A stretch of 64,000 nt of DNA from Collinsella sp. AM33-4BH (lineage in GTDB: Bacteria; Actinomycetota; Coriobacteriia; Coriobacteriales; Coriobacteriaceae), in the NCBI RefSeq assembly GCF_003469205.1, contig NZ_QSIN01000007.1, forward strand, positions 1-64,000, given 5' to 3'. Both the position numbers and the translations under genes were made by a program. The notes under the pieces were generated by a model, which had not been told where the DNA came from, ran no database searches, and worked only from the letters and a program-made list of their open reading frames with translations. Positions 24,764-33,617 of the stretch are shown one piece after another (positions within the stretch are counted from its first letter, which is position 1; each line of letters opens with the position of its first letter).

Positions 24764-25534
24764 TTACTGGAGGGTTGCGTCGATTGCCTTGACCAGGGCG
24801 CTGCGCATGCCGGCGTCCTCGAGCGCAACGACGCCCTTGATGGTGGCACCACCGGGCGAGCATACGGCATCCTTCATCGCCGCAGGATGCTGGCCAGTTG
24901 CAAGCTGCAGCTTTGCCGTACCCAGCACCATCTGGCTCACAATGCGATAAGCATCCGCACGCGGGATACCGTGCTTGACCGCCGCATCGCCCAGGGCCTC
25001 GATTGCCATGGCGACAAACGCCGGAGCGCAACCACCCACCGTGCCGCCCACAAACAGCAGGCTTGTGTCGAGCTCGACGACAGCGCCAAGCTTACCGAGC
25101 AGGTCGAGCACCACAGCACGCTGCTCGTCGTTAAGCGTCGAAGCCTTCTCGCAGGCGATGACGCCCTCGCCCACCGAAACCGGCGTGTTGGGCACCGTCG
25201 AGATATGCGCGACGCCCGGCAGGACCTGCTCCCACTTGGCACTGTCCCAGGTCCAGGCAACCGACAGAACGACCTTTTTGGCAAAAGCATCCTTGAGCGG
25301 GGCGAATACCTTCTCGATCATGTACGGTTTGACCGCAGCGACCACGATATCGGATGCGGCGACAACCTCGGCGGCATCGTGGCAGGCGACCATGCCGCGC
25401 GCCTCGCAGCGCTCAACCAGTGCGTCGTAGCGACCCGCGCAGGCGCACATGTCGCTCGCAGCTACACCGGCAGCGATCCAGCCATCGGCCATAGCGCTCG
25501 CCATATTGCCAAAACCGACAAATCCAATCTTCAT
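24764..25534 (-). CDS. proC: Pyrroline-5-carboxylate reductase
   Basis: The 256-residue enzyme reduces 1-pyrroline-5-carboxylate to proline with NAD(P)H, the last step of proline synthesis. The N-terminal Rossmann fold begins MKIGFVGFGNMASAMADGW with GxGxxA-type dinucleotide binding, VAAVKPYMIEKV follows at the end of the fold, and the C-terminal dimerisation domain has the family signature SPGGATIKGVVALEDAGMR in two overlapping parts. The ATG used fits the family N-terminus; AAAGGACTATGCGAT precedes it. It is a single gene; other proline genes are not in the window. Confidence 0.95.
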   Translation of the reverse strand: MKIGFVGFGNMASAMADGWIAAGVAASDMCACAGRYDALVERCEARGMVACHDAAEVVAASDIVVAAVKPYMIEKVFAPLKDAFAKKVVLSVAWTWDSAKWEQVLPGVAHISTVPNTPVSVGEGVIACEKASTLNDEQRAVVLDLLGKLGAVVELDTSLLFVGGTVGGCAPAFVAMAIEALGDAAVKHGIPRADAYRIVSQMVLGTAKLQLATGQHPAAMKDAVCSPGGATIKGVVALEDAGMRSALVKAIDATLQ

Positions 25535-25607
25535 ATCGCATAGTCCTTTCAGACACATTCCTCAAAACGAAAGGTATTGTCCCACGCCATTGTTTCGTAT
25601 TGCCGAC

Positions 25608-26078
25608 CTATTTGTGATACGGCTCGCCACGACTGATCTTACAGGCACGGTAAATCTGCTCTAGCAGCACCACACGCGCCAGGTTATGCGGCAAGGTAAT
25701 GCGTCCAAAGCTGAGCATCTCGTCGGCTCGTGCGCGCACGTCATCGCTCACGCCGTCCGAACCGCCGATTACAAAGGCAATGTCGCTGCCGCCTCGCAGC
25801 ATAAGATCGTCGAGCCTCGCCGAAAACTCCTCGCTCGAGCGCTCCTTGCCCTCGATAGCCAGCAGGATCACATGCGCTCGAGATGGCAAGGCGGCAAGAA
25901 TCGCCGCCCCCTCCTTGTCGCGCGCGGCATCCACGCCGCCCGCCTTAGCCGGGTCGATATCGGCCACCTCGCGGATATCCACCTTGGCATAGGCACCTAG
26001 GCGCTTGGTGTACTCAGCGCACGCGTCCTTCCAAAAGCGCTCCTTGAGCTTACCGACGCAAACGACGGTGTATTTCAC
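25608..26078 (-). CDS. rlmH: 23S rRNA (pseudouridine1915-N3)-methyltransferase RlmH
   Basis: The 156-residue SPOUT methyltransferase modifies pseudouridine 1915 in helix 69 of 23S rRNA. The C-terminal trefoil knot is clear in FVIGGSDGVSDDVRARAD and in the invariant tail LPHNLARVVLLEQIYRACKI followed by GEPYHK. The N-terminus MKYTVVCVGKLKERFW also matches. It overlaps nothing and follows the SPFH gene by 6 bp, so the two are probably co-transcribed. Confidence 0.97.
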   Translation of the reverse strand: MKYTVVCVGKLKERFWKDACAEYTKRLGAYAKVDIREVADIDPAKAGGVDAARDKEGAAILAALPSRAHVILLAIEGKERSSEEFSARLDDLMLRGGSDIAFVIGGSDGVSDDVRARADEMLSFGRITLPHNLARVVLLEQIYRACKISRGEPYHK

Positions 26079-26084
26079 GCGCGT

Positions 26085-27023
26085 CTACTCCTTCGAATCG
26101 TTTTGAACTTTGCCGGCGGCCAGCATCTGCTCGAACATCGAGGCCGACTGCGAAAAGTCGCTCGGCAGCACGACCGTCGAGGTTTTACCCGTGCGAGCGA
26201 ACTCCGTCATCATCTCGGACCACTGCGTAAACATGAACAGTTGGTTGGCCTCGTCATTGCCGACACCCGTCTCCTGGATGATCTCGAGCGAATCTTTGAT
26301 ACCCAGCGCGATGGCCTTGCGCTGGTTGGCGATGCCCTCGCCCGCCTTTTCCATAGCCTCGGCCTCGGCGGTCGCCTCGGTGACGCGCTTGATGCGGTCG
26401 GCCTCGGCGAGCTCCTGCGCGGCAGCGCGCTTGCGCTGGGCAGCGTTGATGTCGTTCATGGAGTTCTCAACCTCGGTCGGCAGTGCGATTTTGGTGATGA
26501 GCGTCGACACGAGGGTGAAGCCGTAGGCGGCCATCTGCTCGGAAACGGTAGCGTTGACATCCTTGGCGATGTCATCCTTCTTGGCAAAGACCTCATCGAG
26601 TGTGTAGACGGGGATGGAGGAGCGCAGGGCGTCGGTGATGAAGTCGCGCATCTGGTCGACGGGCTCCTGCAGCATGTAGTAGCTCTTGTAGATGCCCGAA
26701 TCTGCCGGGCCGGCGCCCATGTCGTAGCTCACGTGGTACTGAGCGGAGACCTCAAGACCGATGGTCACGTTGTCCTGGGTCTTAACGTCGATGCCAAAAC
26801 CGTTTTTCATGGTGCGCAGGCTCACCGTGGCGGCCTTGCGGTCGATCACGGGCACCTTCACGTGGAAGCCCGCGTTGACGATACGGTTGAACTTACCCAA
26901 GCGCTCGATGATTACGGCGTGCTGCTGCTCAACGACGTAGCAGGCGTTGGGAAACAACAGCAGCAGGATGATGATGGGAATCAAAAGGCTCGTAAGGGCA
27001 GCGATGATACCGGAAAACAGCAT
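26085..27023 (-). CDS. SPFH/stomatin-family membrane protein
   Basis: The 312-residue protein has an N-terminal membrane hairpin or helix (about residues 2-26), then an SPFH domain beginning ACYVVEQQHAVIIERLGKFN and a coiled-coil rich in Ala, Glu and Arg (about 190-245, for example AAQRKRAAAQELAEADRIKR). These features place it with bacterial stomatin/HflC/QmcA-like scaffolds of membrane microdomains. I start it at the ATG reading MLFSGI, preceded by GAGGAGAGACC. Unusually for this family, no NfeD-type partner gene is adjacent; rlmH follows. Confidence 0.9.
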   Translation of the reverse strand: MLFSGIIAALTSLLIPIIILLLLFPNACYVVEQQHAVIIERLGKFNRIVNAGFHVKVPVIDRKAATVSLRTMKNGFGIDVKTQDNVTIGLEVSAQYHVSYDMGAGPADSGIYKSYYMLQEPVDQMRDFITDALRSSIPVYTLDEVFAKKDDIAKDVNATVSEQMAAYGFTLVSTLITKIALPTEVENSMNDINAAQRKRAAAQELAEADRIKRVTEATAEAEAMEKAGEGIANQRKAIALGIKDSLEIIQETGVGNDEANQLFMFTQWSEMMTEFARTGKTSTVVLPSDFSQSASMFEQMLAAGKVQNDSKE

Positions 27024-27085
27024 GGTCTCTCCTCTGATAGGCACACGTTGCCATTAGGATACCCGTCCAAGGAGATCGTGCATAA

Positions 27086-27275
27086 CAAAAAGAGCTCCCA
27101 TTGCTGGGAGCTCTTTCAATCCATGGTGCGGGCGAAAGGACGTCCGCCTATCCGCTGCGCGGATCCGCACCGGCTTCGCCCGCCTGCCGGCGGACTCGCC
27201 AGCTCGCTAAAAACGCTCCGCGTTTTCTTGACGCTCGCTCCTTCACAGGTTCAAGTCCCTGCGATGGGCCCGTAA
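27086..27275. repeat. tRNA-tail module behind tRNA-Leu
   Basis: 27083-27140 duplicates the terminator and 3' tail of tRNA-Leu(CAG) and stops at the T-loop. The core of about 133 bp has ATCCGCTGCGCGGATCCGCA, CCGGCTTCGCCCGCCTGCCGG and AAACGCTCCGCGTTTT hairpins, almost identical to the tRNA-Arg module 1, then ends in CACAGGTTCAAGTCCC. The tail belongs to tRNA-Leu while the core is shared with tRNA-Arg. Confidence 0.75.
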
Positions 27276-27304
27276 CAAAAAAGCTCCCATTGCTGGGAGC
27301 TCTT
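27276..27304 (-). terminator. Terminator of tRNA-Leu
   Basis: AGCTCCCA-GCAA-TGGGAGCT stem with a following TTTTTTG run on the minus strand, nine bases past the tRNA CCA end. Its duplicate is at 27086-27116. Confidence 0.85.
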
Positions 27305-27312
27305 TCAATCAA

Positions 27313-27399
27313 TGGTGCGGGCGAAAGGACTTGAACCTTCATGGGGTTGCCCCCATACGGACCTGAACCGTACGCGTCTGCCAATTCCGCCACGCCCGC
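27313..27399 (-). tRNA. tRNA-Leu(CAG)
   Basis: The 87-nt gene has acceptor stem GCGGGCG / CGCCCGC, discriminator A, encoded CCA, anticodon loop TTCAGGT (anticodon CAG) and a long variable arm (TGGGGGCAACCCCA) as expected for leucine. Confidence 0.97.
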
Positions 27400-27410
27400 G
27401 TGCAGGAATT

Positions 27411-27439
27411 AGAATAACGGAGCGCCATCGCGAACGCAA
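27411..27439 (-). promoter_or_regulatory. Promoter of tRNA-Leu
   Basis: TTGCGT-N17-TATTCT on the minus strand, with the -10 box 12 bases before the tRNA 5' end. Confidence 0.6.
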
Positions 27440-27442
27440 GAA

Positions 27443-28360
27443 CTATTTTTGAAAAAGTTTGCAGGCATTTTCCCAAGCGGCTTGCGCGATTGTTTCGGCA
27501 TCCTCACCAGTGCGATCGACACGGTCGTTAACCAGCGCGTTTGCCGTAATGGAGATCATTGCGGGCTCGCATTCAAGACCGCGGATGGGCTCCGGAGCCA
27601 TATACGGGCAATCCGTCTCGAACAAAATTCGATCGAGTGGGGTTGCCGCAAATGCCTCGCGCACGTCGTCGTTGCGCTTAAAGGTAGCCGCACCACCATA
27701 GGCGATATAGCAGCCCAGCTCCACAAAGCGCTCCATCGTGGCGCGGTCCTCGCCAAAGCAGTGCAGCACACAACCGGCCTGGGGCACGCCCACCTCACGA
27801 AGCACGTTGTACGCATCCATATGCGAGGTGCGCTCCCCATCCGAGTCCTCGTGCCGCAGGTGCAACTCCACCGGCACGTTACGGCACACGGCAAGCTCGA
27901 GCTGGCGCGCCATGCAGTCAATCTGCACGTTATGAGGTGCCGGCGCGATATCGTCATCATAGTCCATGTGGTAGTCCAGGCCGATTTCGCCAATACCGGC
28001 GCATAAGGGGTCATCGAGTGCGGCAACGACCTGTGCGTGAACGTCGTCGGTATAGTCCGGCGCGCCATACGGATGCACGCCGGCAAGATACTTGATCTGC
28101 GGGATATCCTGCATCGGCAGAATCTCGCGCGTCAGCCAGTCGCTATAGTCCGTCACGCTGCGCTTATCGGCAATGGGATCGAAGACCGTCACCAACAGGT
28201 CGATGCCCGCGGCTTTGGCGCGCACGAGTGTCTCGGGCACTTCTTTGCCCCAAAACGAAAGCAGATGCGCATGCGTGTCAGCAAGCGGTGCCAAGGGCAC
28301 GGGACAAGCAACCGTCTTCTTTTTCTTGGTAAACGTCACGCGTTCGGCATTAGGCATCAT
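27443..28360 (-). CDS. TatD-family metal-dependent hydrolase
   Basis: The 305-residue protein has the TatD TIM-barrel metal ligands: THAH (DTHAHLLSF near residue 30), a catalytic Glu in GIGEIGLDYH, HLRHEDSD, and CVLHCFGED, ending with FETDCPYMAPEP. TatD enzymes act as 3'-5' exonucleases or deoxynucleases in DNA repair and quality control. The ATG overlaps the end of rsmA by 11 bp, with GGGAG before it, so the two are co-translated. The first 25 residues are basic (TKKKK) and longer than in most homologues. Confidence 0.92.
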   Translation of the reverse strand: MMPNAERVTFTKKKKTVACPVPLAPLADTHAHLLSFWGKEVPETLVRAKAAGIDLLVTVFDPIADKRSVTDYSDWLTREILPMQDIPQIKYLAGVHPYGAPDYTDDVHAQVVAALDDPLCAGIGEIGLDYHMDYDDDIAPAPHNVQIDCMARQLELAVCRNVPVELHLRHEDSDGERTSHMDAYNVLREVGVPQAGCVLHCFGEDRATMERFVELGCYIAYGGAATFKRNDDVREAFAATPLDRILFETDCPYMAPEPIRGLECEPAMISITANALVNDRVDRTGEDAETIAQAAWENACKLFQK

Positions 28361-29210
28361 GGATTAGCTCCCGAGCCAGGCACACAAAGTCGGCGACGCC
28401 GAGCGTCTCGGCGCGCGTGGTGGGTGCGATACCGCAAGCCTCAAAGGCGGCATCGAGCACGTCCTTGGCAAAGCCGTTGGCGCTCATGGAATTGCGGATG
28501 GTCTTGCGACGCTGAGCAAATGCAGCATCAATCACGCGGGCTACAAATTCGCGATCGAGTCCTTCGGGCACCACACCGTCAACACGGTCGATACGCACGA
28601 CGGCCGAGTCCACGTGTGGCGCCGGCATAAAGCAACGCGGCGGCACCTCAAAGCGACCCGTTACCTGCGCATACAGGCCAAGCTTTGCCGTATAGCCGCC
28701 ATAGGTCTTGTTGCCCGGCACTGCGGCAATGCGATCGGCAACCTCCTTTTGCACCATGACGACGGCGCGCTTGAGCGCCGGCATCGTCTGGAAAAATTGC
28801 AAAATGATCGTCGCCGCCACGTTATAGGGCAAGTTCGCGACAAATACCGTCGGCTCACCGCCCGCAGCCTGCTCAATCTGCTCCGGGCCCACCTTAAGCG
28901 CGTCGCCCATGATAAAGCGGAAGTTGGCATAGTCGGCGGCGTGGGCATCGAGCACCGGCTCAAGCTCGGAATCGGCCTCAATGGACGTAACGCACGCCGC
29001 TTCCTGCAGCAACGCAAGTGTCAACGTACCGCAACCTGGACCCACCTCGAGTACGCGCTCGTCACCTGCAAGCTCGGCAAGCTCGCAGATACGTTCGATC
29101 ACATGATTGTCGATTAGAAAGTTCTGGCCCAGGCGATGCTTGGTCGCAAGGCCAAACTCCTCCAGCAGCTCCCTGGTGGCCGTGGGGTTTGCCAAAGGCG
29201 AAGTTGTCAT
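28350..29210 (-). CDS. rsmA: 16S rRNA dimethyladenosine transferase RsmA (KsgA)
   Basis: The 286-residue methyltransferase dimethylates A1518 and A1519 in 16S rRNA late in small-subunit assembly. It shows the characteristic LGQNFLIDNHVIERI near residue 28, the SAM-binding VLEVGPGCGTLTLALLQE, and the catalytic NLPYNVA motif. The C-terminal helical domain continues to FVCLAREL. It is upstream of and overlaps tatD, a widely seen pairing, and is separated from metG by a terminator. Confidence 0.97.
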   Translation of the reverse strand: MTTSPLANPTATRELLEEFGLATKHRLGQNFLIDNHVIERICELAELAGDERVLEVGPGCGTLTLALLQEAACVTSIEADSELEPVLDAHAADYANFRFIMGDALKVGPEQIEQAAGGEPTVFVANLPYNVAATIILQFFQTMPALKRAVVMVQKEVADRIAAVPGNKTYGGYTAKLGLYAQVTGRFEVPPRCFMPAPHVDSAVVRIDRVDGVVPEGLDREFVARVIDAAFAQRRKTIRNSMSANGFAKDVLDAAFEACGIAPTTRAETLGVADFVCLARELIHDA

Positions 29211-29246
29211 GGTTGCCTCCTTAGCATGATGGCGGCGTCTTGAAAC

Positions 29247-29278
29247 AAAAGGGCATGGACCGTGGCGGCCATGCCCTT
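29247..29278 (-). terminator. Terminator of metG
   Basis: GGGCATGG / CCATGCCC arms with a 10-nt loop, followed by TTTTG on the minus strand, 43 bp past the metG stop and just upstream of rsmA. Confidence 0.85.
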
Positions 29279-29320
29279 ACAGCTAAACAGCAAATTGCCG
29301 ATATGGCGCTCGCGCGGTCT

Positions 29321-30922
29321 CTACGCCAGACGCGGGAACAGCGGATCGCCCTTCTCGACGGGCTGACCGCCGGCAAGCAGGCCCCAAGTGCAAATGCCCT
29401 TGAGGTCGTCGCTCGCGGCCTCGCCCTCACAGGACAGGCGGCGCAGGGCCTCGGCAGAGGTCTGAGGCATGAGCGGCATCAGCAGGTGAGCGGCAATGCG
29501 GATGGCCTCGAGCAGGTTGTAGATCACAAACGCCAGCTCGTCAGCCTTGGCCTCGTCCTTGGCAAGTGCCCAAGGCTCGGAGTCCTCGATGTAGTGGTTG
29601 GCGGCGTGGATGAGCTCCATGACCTCGTCCTTGGCTCCGCCGTAATCGAGCACGTCCATCTTGGCCATGTAGCGCTCGACCAGGCCGTCGGCGATCTTTG
29701 CCAGCGGGTTGTCGAACGCATCGAACGATGCGGGCTTGGCGGGTGCGCAGCCGTCAAAGTACTTGCCGCTCATGTTGAGCGAACGCGAGATGAGGTTGCC
29801 CCAGCTGTTGGCCAGGTCGGCGTTGTAGACCTGCTCCATGCGATCGAAGCTGATGGCGCCGTCGGTGCCGGGGACGACGTCGGTCATAAAGTAGTAGCGA
29901 TAGCCCTCGACGCCCAGCATGTCGATAACGTCCTGCGGAGCGATAGCGTTGCCGCGGCTCTTGGACATCTTCTCGGCCTTGCCGGTCTCGGCATTGCGCA
30001 CGGTCAGGAAGCCGTGGGCAAAAACGTGCTCGGGCAGGGCCTCGCCGATGGCCATGAGCATGGCGGGCCAAATGACGCAGTGGAAGCGGATGATGTCCTT
30101 ACCCACGATGTGGAACTGCGCGGGCCAGCGATAGGCCAGCTCGGCACGCGCCTCGTCGGTATCGACACCGTAGCCGACGGCCGTCATATAGTTGAGCAGC
30201 GCATCGAACCACACGTAGGTCACGTGGCCCTCGTCAAACGGGACCTGAATGCCCCAGTCAAAGCTCGTGCGGCTCACGGAAAGGTCGTTAAGGCCGCCCT
30301 CGACAAAGCTGCGCACCTCGTTCATGCGGAACGCAGGCTCGACAAAGTCGGGATGCTCGTCATAGAGCTTGAGCAGCTTGTCCTGGAAGGCGGAAAGCTT
30401 AAAGAAGTAGGACTCCTCCTGCACGCGCTCAAGCGGACGGTGGCAGTCGGGGCACAGGTGCTGGCCGACGCTGCCGTACTCCTCGTCGCCCTTCTGGACC
30501 TGCGTATCGGTGAAGTAGGTCTCGTCAGGCACGCAATACCAGCCGTCGTAGCTGCCCTTATACAGGTAACCGGACTCCTTCATGCGCTCCCACAGGTACT
30601 GCACGGCATGATGCTGGCGCGGCTCGGTGGTGCGGATGAAGTCGTCGTTGGAAATCTCGAGCTTGCTCCAAAGCTCCTTGAAGTGCGGGGCCTGGCTGTC
30701 GGTCCACTCCTGCGGCGTCATACCATGCTTGGCTGCGGCCTCGGCGACCTTCTCGCCGTGCTCGTCCATGCCGGTCAGGAACTTGACGTTATAGCCGGCG
30801 GAGCGGCGATAGCGAGCCTGAACGTCGGCGATGATGGTGGAATAAGCCGTGCCCAGGTGCGGATCGGCGTTGACGTAGTAGATGGGCGTCGTGATAAAGA
30901 ACGAAGGCTTGCTTTGATCCAT
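29321..30922 (-). CDS. metG: Methionyl-tRNA synthetase
   Basis: The 533-residue class I synthetase charges initiator and elongator tRNA-Met. It shows the HIGH-type motif HLGT in YYVNADPHLGTAYS, a connective domain with one CPDC knuckle (LCPDCHRPLERV), and KMSKS in KAEKMSKSRGN. It lacks the C-terminal EMAP/Trbp111-like tRNA-binding domain of longer homologues. GGAGGACAAACCCC precedes the ATG. It is a single gene between rsmI and rsmA on the minus strand. No T-box is visible in the short 69-bp leader. Confidence 0.96.
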   Translation of the reverse strand: MDQSKPSFFITTPIYYVNADPHLGTAYSTIIADVQARYRRSAGYNVKFLTGMDEHGEKVAEAAAKHGMTPQEWTDSQAPHFKELWSKLEISNDDFIRTTEPRQHHAVQYLWERMKESGYLYKGSYDGWYCVPDETYFTDTQVQKGDEEYGSVGQHLCPDCHRPLERVQEESYFFKLSAFQDKLLKLYDEHPDFVEPAFRMNEVRSFVEGGLNDLSVSRTSFDWGIQVPFDEGHVTYVWFDALLNYMTAVGYGVDTDEARAELAYRWPAQFHIVGKDIIRFHCVIWPAMLMAIGEALPEHVFAHGFLTVRNAETGKAEKMSKSRGNAIAPQDVIDMLGVEGYRYYFMTDVVPGTDGAISFDRMEQVYNADLANSWGNLISRSLNMSGKYFDGCAPAKPASFDAFDNPLAKIADGLVERYMAKMDVLDYGGAKDEVMELIHAANHYIEDSEPWALAKDEAKADELAFVIYNLLEAIRIAAHLLMPLMPQTSAEALRRLSCEGEAASDDLKGICTWGLLAGGQPVEKGDPLFPRLA

Positions 30923-30991
30923 GGGGTTTGTCCTCCAGAAAAACGTTGCATACAGGGGATGATTCTAGCGCAAGGGCTGGATATCCTCCAT

Positions 30992-31870
30992 CTATTGCAT
31001 ATCGAGCACCATGGCATAGACATCGCGCTTGCGGCGCGAATACTTCTGAGACAGGCGCTTGGCCACCGCAGACGCGGGCTCCCCCTCCTCGAGCGCGGCG
31101 CGGATATCCTCGCGCAGGGCCTCGTCGGGATCCGCTGCCGTGGCGCCGACCGGCACGATACCGGCCTCCTCATCCTCGCTCGGTGGCGCGATGACCAGCG
31201 CAATCTCGCCCTTTACCTCGCCGCGAGCACGCAGCTCCTCGGCAAGCTGGTCAGCGGGCCCGCGCAAGACCTCCTCGTGCAGCTTGGTGAGTTCGCGGCA
31301 GACGGCAACCTCACGCTGGGGAAAGACCTCCGCCACGGCCTCGAGCGTCGCCACGATGCGATGTGGAGACTCGTAGAAGATGAGTGCGCCGGGCACCACG
31401 GCAAGGCGCTGCAAACGGCGCACACGGTCGCCGTGCTTTCGGCCCAAAAAGCCCTCGAAGAAAAAATGCTCGCAGGGAATGCCGGACGAAACAAGCGCCG
31501 TGACGCAAGCAGAGGGCCCAGGAATAACTTCGACGGGCACATCGGCCTCACGCGCCGCCTCGATCAGCGCCTGGCCGGGATCGGACACGCTCGGCATGCC
31601 GGCGTCCGAGGCAAAGGCGAGGGTCTCCCCCGCCAGCAGACGGTCGACCAGGCCGGCAGCGCGGCTAGCGATCACATTCTCGTCGCAACGGACAAGCGGC
31701 TTGGAAATGCCCAGGTGCATCAGCAGCTTTGACGTCACACGCGTGTCTTCGCAGCAGATGACATCGGCAGCGGCAAAGGCCTCGCCAACGCGCGGGGACA
31801 GGTCACCCAGGTTGCCGATGGGCGTGCCGACCACATAGAGTTTGCCCGTATGGGCGCTGTTTTGCGTCAT
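30992..31870 (-). CDS. rsmI: 16S rRNA (cytidine1402-2'-O)-methyltransferase RsmI
   Basis: The 292-residue protein has the tetrapyrrole-methylase fold signature LYVVGTPIGNLGDLSPR at the N-terminus, CCEDTRVTSKLL, and SDAGMPSVSDPGQALI, all diagnostic of RsmI, which methylates the ribose of C1402 in the decoding centre. The C-terminal domain with SRRKRDVYAMVLDM is also typical. It starts 6 bp after the stop of the GH5-like gene and is likely co-transcribed with it, an odd pairing of functions. Confidence 0.95.
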   Translation of the reverse strand: MTQNSAHTGKLYVVGTPIGNLGDLSPRVGEAFAAADVICCEDTRVTSKLLMHLGISKPLVRCDENVIASRAAGLVDRLLAGETLAFASDAGMPSVSDPGQALIEAAREADVPVEVIPGPSACVTALVSSGIPCEHFFFEGFLGRKHGDRVRRLQRLAVVPGALIFYESPHRIVATLEAVAEVFPQREVAVCRELTKLHEEVLRGPADQLAEELRARGEVKGEIALVIAPPSEDEEAGIVPVGATAADPDEALREDIRAALEEGEPASAVAKRLSQKYSRRKRDVYAMVLDMQ

Positions 31871-31876
31871 ATCAAC

Positions 31877-32938
31877 CTATTCAATCATGCCGCGCTCGAG
31901 CGTACCGAGCGCCGCGCGGGCGTCCCATGCTGCAATGCGCTTCTCGGTCTTCCACGTTTGGAAGAACCAACCGGCAGCCGGCGCAAACGAAGCCAGCTGG
32001 TTGGCGATAAACACGCGCTCGTAGGCATTGCGGCCCTCGGGCGTAACCGACGAGTTGGCAAAGATCGCCGCGCCCGACCATTCGCCCACCAGCACGGGGA
32101 ACCCAGTCGAAATCGCTTCTTTAAGCTCGCGCTTGTTACGCGAAATCGCCGTCGTCAGCCCGCGAGGGCTCGTGATGTCGAGCGCATACTCGTCGCGGTA
32201 ATGGTACAGGTGAAGGTCCATGTAGACGTTCTTGTACTTGGCGCCGCGCATAAAATGCTTCCACTCGCTGGGATGCCCCGACGACGAGAAGACGACGATC
32301 TTATCCTCGGGCATATACGAACGGACGAGCTCGTAGGCATCGCGATAGAAATTGCGCAGGTAGTGAGCAGGAATGCCATCCGTCATGGTGAAGAGGCTCT
32401 TGCGAACGCTCATCTGCGGCGTGTCCAGCAGCTCAATGCCCAGCAGGCTCTCGGCCTCGCCATAGCGATCGGCCAAGCGCTCGAGCACGTCGAGTGCGAC
32501 ATGACGGCCGTTGGTGGACGAATGCCACTCGGCAACAACCTCCGGCGTGGTGGGCGAATCGTTGGAATCGCCCTGGCCACCGGGCACGGTTGCCAGATCG
32601 AGCAGCACGCGGATGTCGTACTTGGCAGCCCACTCAATTGCGCGGTCGATGTAATCGACAACCGATATGTAGGAGGCATCGGACTCCTGTGAGCCAAAGG
32701 CATACCAGGGCACCGGCAGACGCACGGCATTGAGACCGATCTGCGCCATGCGGCGAAAATCGTCCTCGCTCACAAACGTCTCGTAATGGCGGCGCATGCG
32801 CTCGTTATAGGCGGCGGTACCCATGGCCTCCTGTAGCTCAGCCGCGTTGGATGCACCGGTCGCCGCGTACAGCGACGGGGTCACCCAAGGCTCGGGAATA
32901 AACCAGCCAGAGAGATTAACGCCGAGTATCCTCTCCAT
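31877..32938 (-). CDS. GH5-like (cellulase-family) protein with degenerate active site
   Basis: The 353-residue protein aligns in layout with GH5 exo-beta-1,3-glucanases: GVNLSGWFIPEPWVTPSLY at the start, NAVRLPVPWYAF, VYMDLHLYHY and VLVGEWSGA with the nucleophile E286. However, the usual acid/base motif LLNEP reads LLDTP (170-174), so T173 replaces the catalytic glutamate, and the conserved His of the DLH motif is Ala (LLDLATVPG). No signal peptide is present, so it is cytoplasmic. I use the ATG rather than the GTG before it because GGAGGCAGTG fits it better. It may be a non-catalytic sugar-binding protein or an enzyme with a displaced acid/base. Confidence 0.85.
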   Translation of the reverse strand: MERILGVNLSGWFIPEPWVTPSLYAATGASNAAELQEAMGTAAYNERMRRHYETFVSEDDFRRMAQIGLNAVRLPVPWYAFGSQESDASYISVVDYIDRAIEWAAKYDIRVLLDLATVPGGQGDSNDSPTTPEVVAEWHSSTNGRHVALDVLERLADRYGEAESLLGIELLDTPQMSVRKSLFTMTDGIPAHYLRNFYRDAYELVRSYMPEDKIVVFSSSGHPSEWKHFMRGAKYKNVYMDLHLYHYRDEYALDITSPRGLTTAISRNKRELKEAISTGFPVLVGEWSGAAIFANSSVTPEGRNAYERVFIANQLASFAPAAGWFFQTWKTEKRIAAWDARAALGTLERGMIE

Positions 32939-33193
32939 CACTGCCTCCTTCGGATCATGCAGGTCGAACCCGCATCGTATTGCGTAGGATAAGTATCGTT
33001 TTGAGTATACCCGCGTGTGCGGACAGGCGACCGAACGGTCTGCAAAGTGACGCGAAAGTGGGAGGAATGTCTGGGAGCAGACGGACTCGGAATGGTGCGA
33101 CGAGGTGTGTACGCGCGCCGGAGGCAGGCACCGGAAAGTGTGTCCCGTTCTGAGCCCTTATTCTGGGACGCAGTTTCCGCAGAACCCTACATA

Positions 33194-33380
33194 AAAGAAA
33201 AGGACCCCTTTGCAGAGGTCCTAGTCAATTCAAGGTGGCGGGGAAGGGAATCGCGTCCGCGCGCTGCGCGGACGGACCGCTGCGGCGCTTACGCGCCTTG
33301 CGAGCTGCGCTGGCAAACGCTTACGCGTTTACTCAGCTCCGCGCCCTCACGGGGTTCGATTCCGTGCGAGGGCTACATAA
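33194..33380. repeat. tRNA-tail module behind tRNA-Phe
   Basis: 33190-33253 duplicates the terminator and 3' tail of tRNA-Phe up to the T-loop. The core of about 120 bp differs in sequence from the Arg/Leu cores but keeps the order: GTCCGCGC-GCTG-CGCGGAC hairpin, GGCGCTTACGCGCC hairpin, AAACGC-TTAC-GCGTTT hairpin, then CACGGGGTTCGATTCC. The 250 bp to the left (32942-33189) hold no gene that I can support. Confidence 0.75.
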
Positions 33381-33408
33381 AAGAAAAGGACCCCTTTGCA
33401 GAGGTCCT
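33381..33408 (-). terminator. Terminator of tRNA-Phe
   Basis: AGGACC / GGTCCT stem followed by TTTTCTTTT on the minus strand, 13 bases past the tRNA 3' end. A duplicate is at 33194-33222. Confidence 0.85.
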
Positions 33409-33421
33409 AGTCAATTCAAGG

Positions 33422-33494
<73 letters not shown>

Positions 33495-33526
33495 ATTTGA
33501 GGTGTGCCTTGTTTCAAGGCTTGATT

Positions 33527-33554
33527 AGTATAACCAAGGACGCGTTCCGGTCAA
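33527..33554 (-). promoter_or_regulatory. Promoter of tRNA-Phe
   Basis: TTGACC-N16-TATACT on the minus strand, a strong match to the sigma-70 consensus, about 33 bases before the tRNA 5' end. Confidence 0.7.
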
Positions 33555-33617
33555 CCGAGAATTTCAAAAAAGTTTTTGAGCACAGCCTCGGTTCTTTAAA
33601 TCGGCACGTCAGAGGCA

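Noticed and set aside
29240..31732. An 830-codon frame antisense to metG and rsmI
   Set aside because: It spans two conserved genes and their gap on the opposite strand; shadow coding only.
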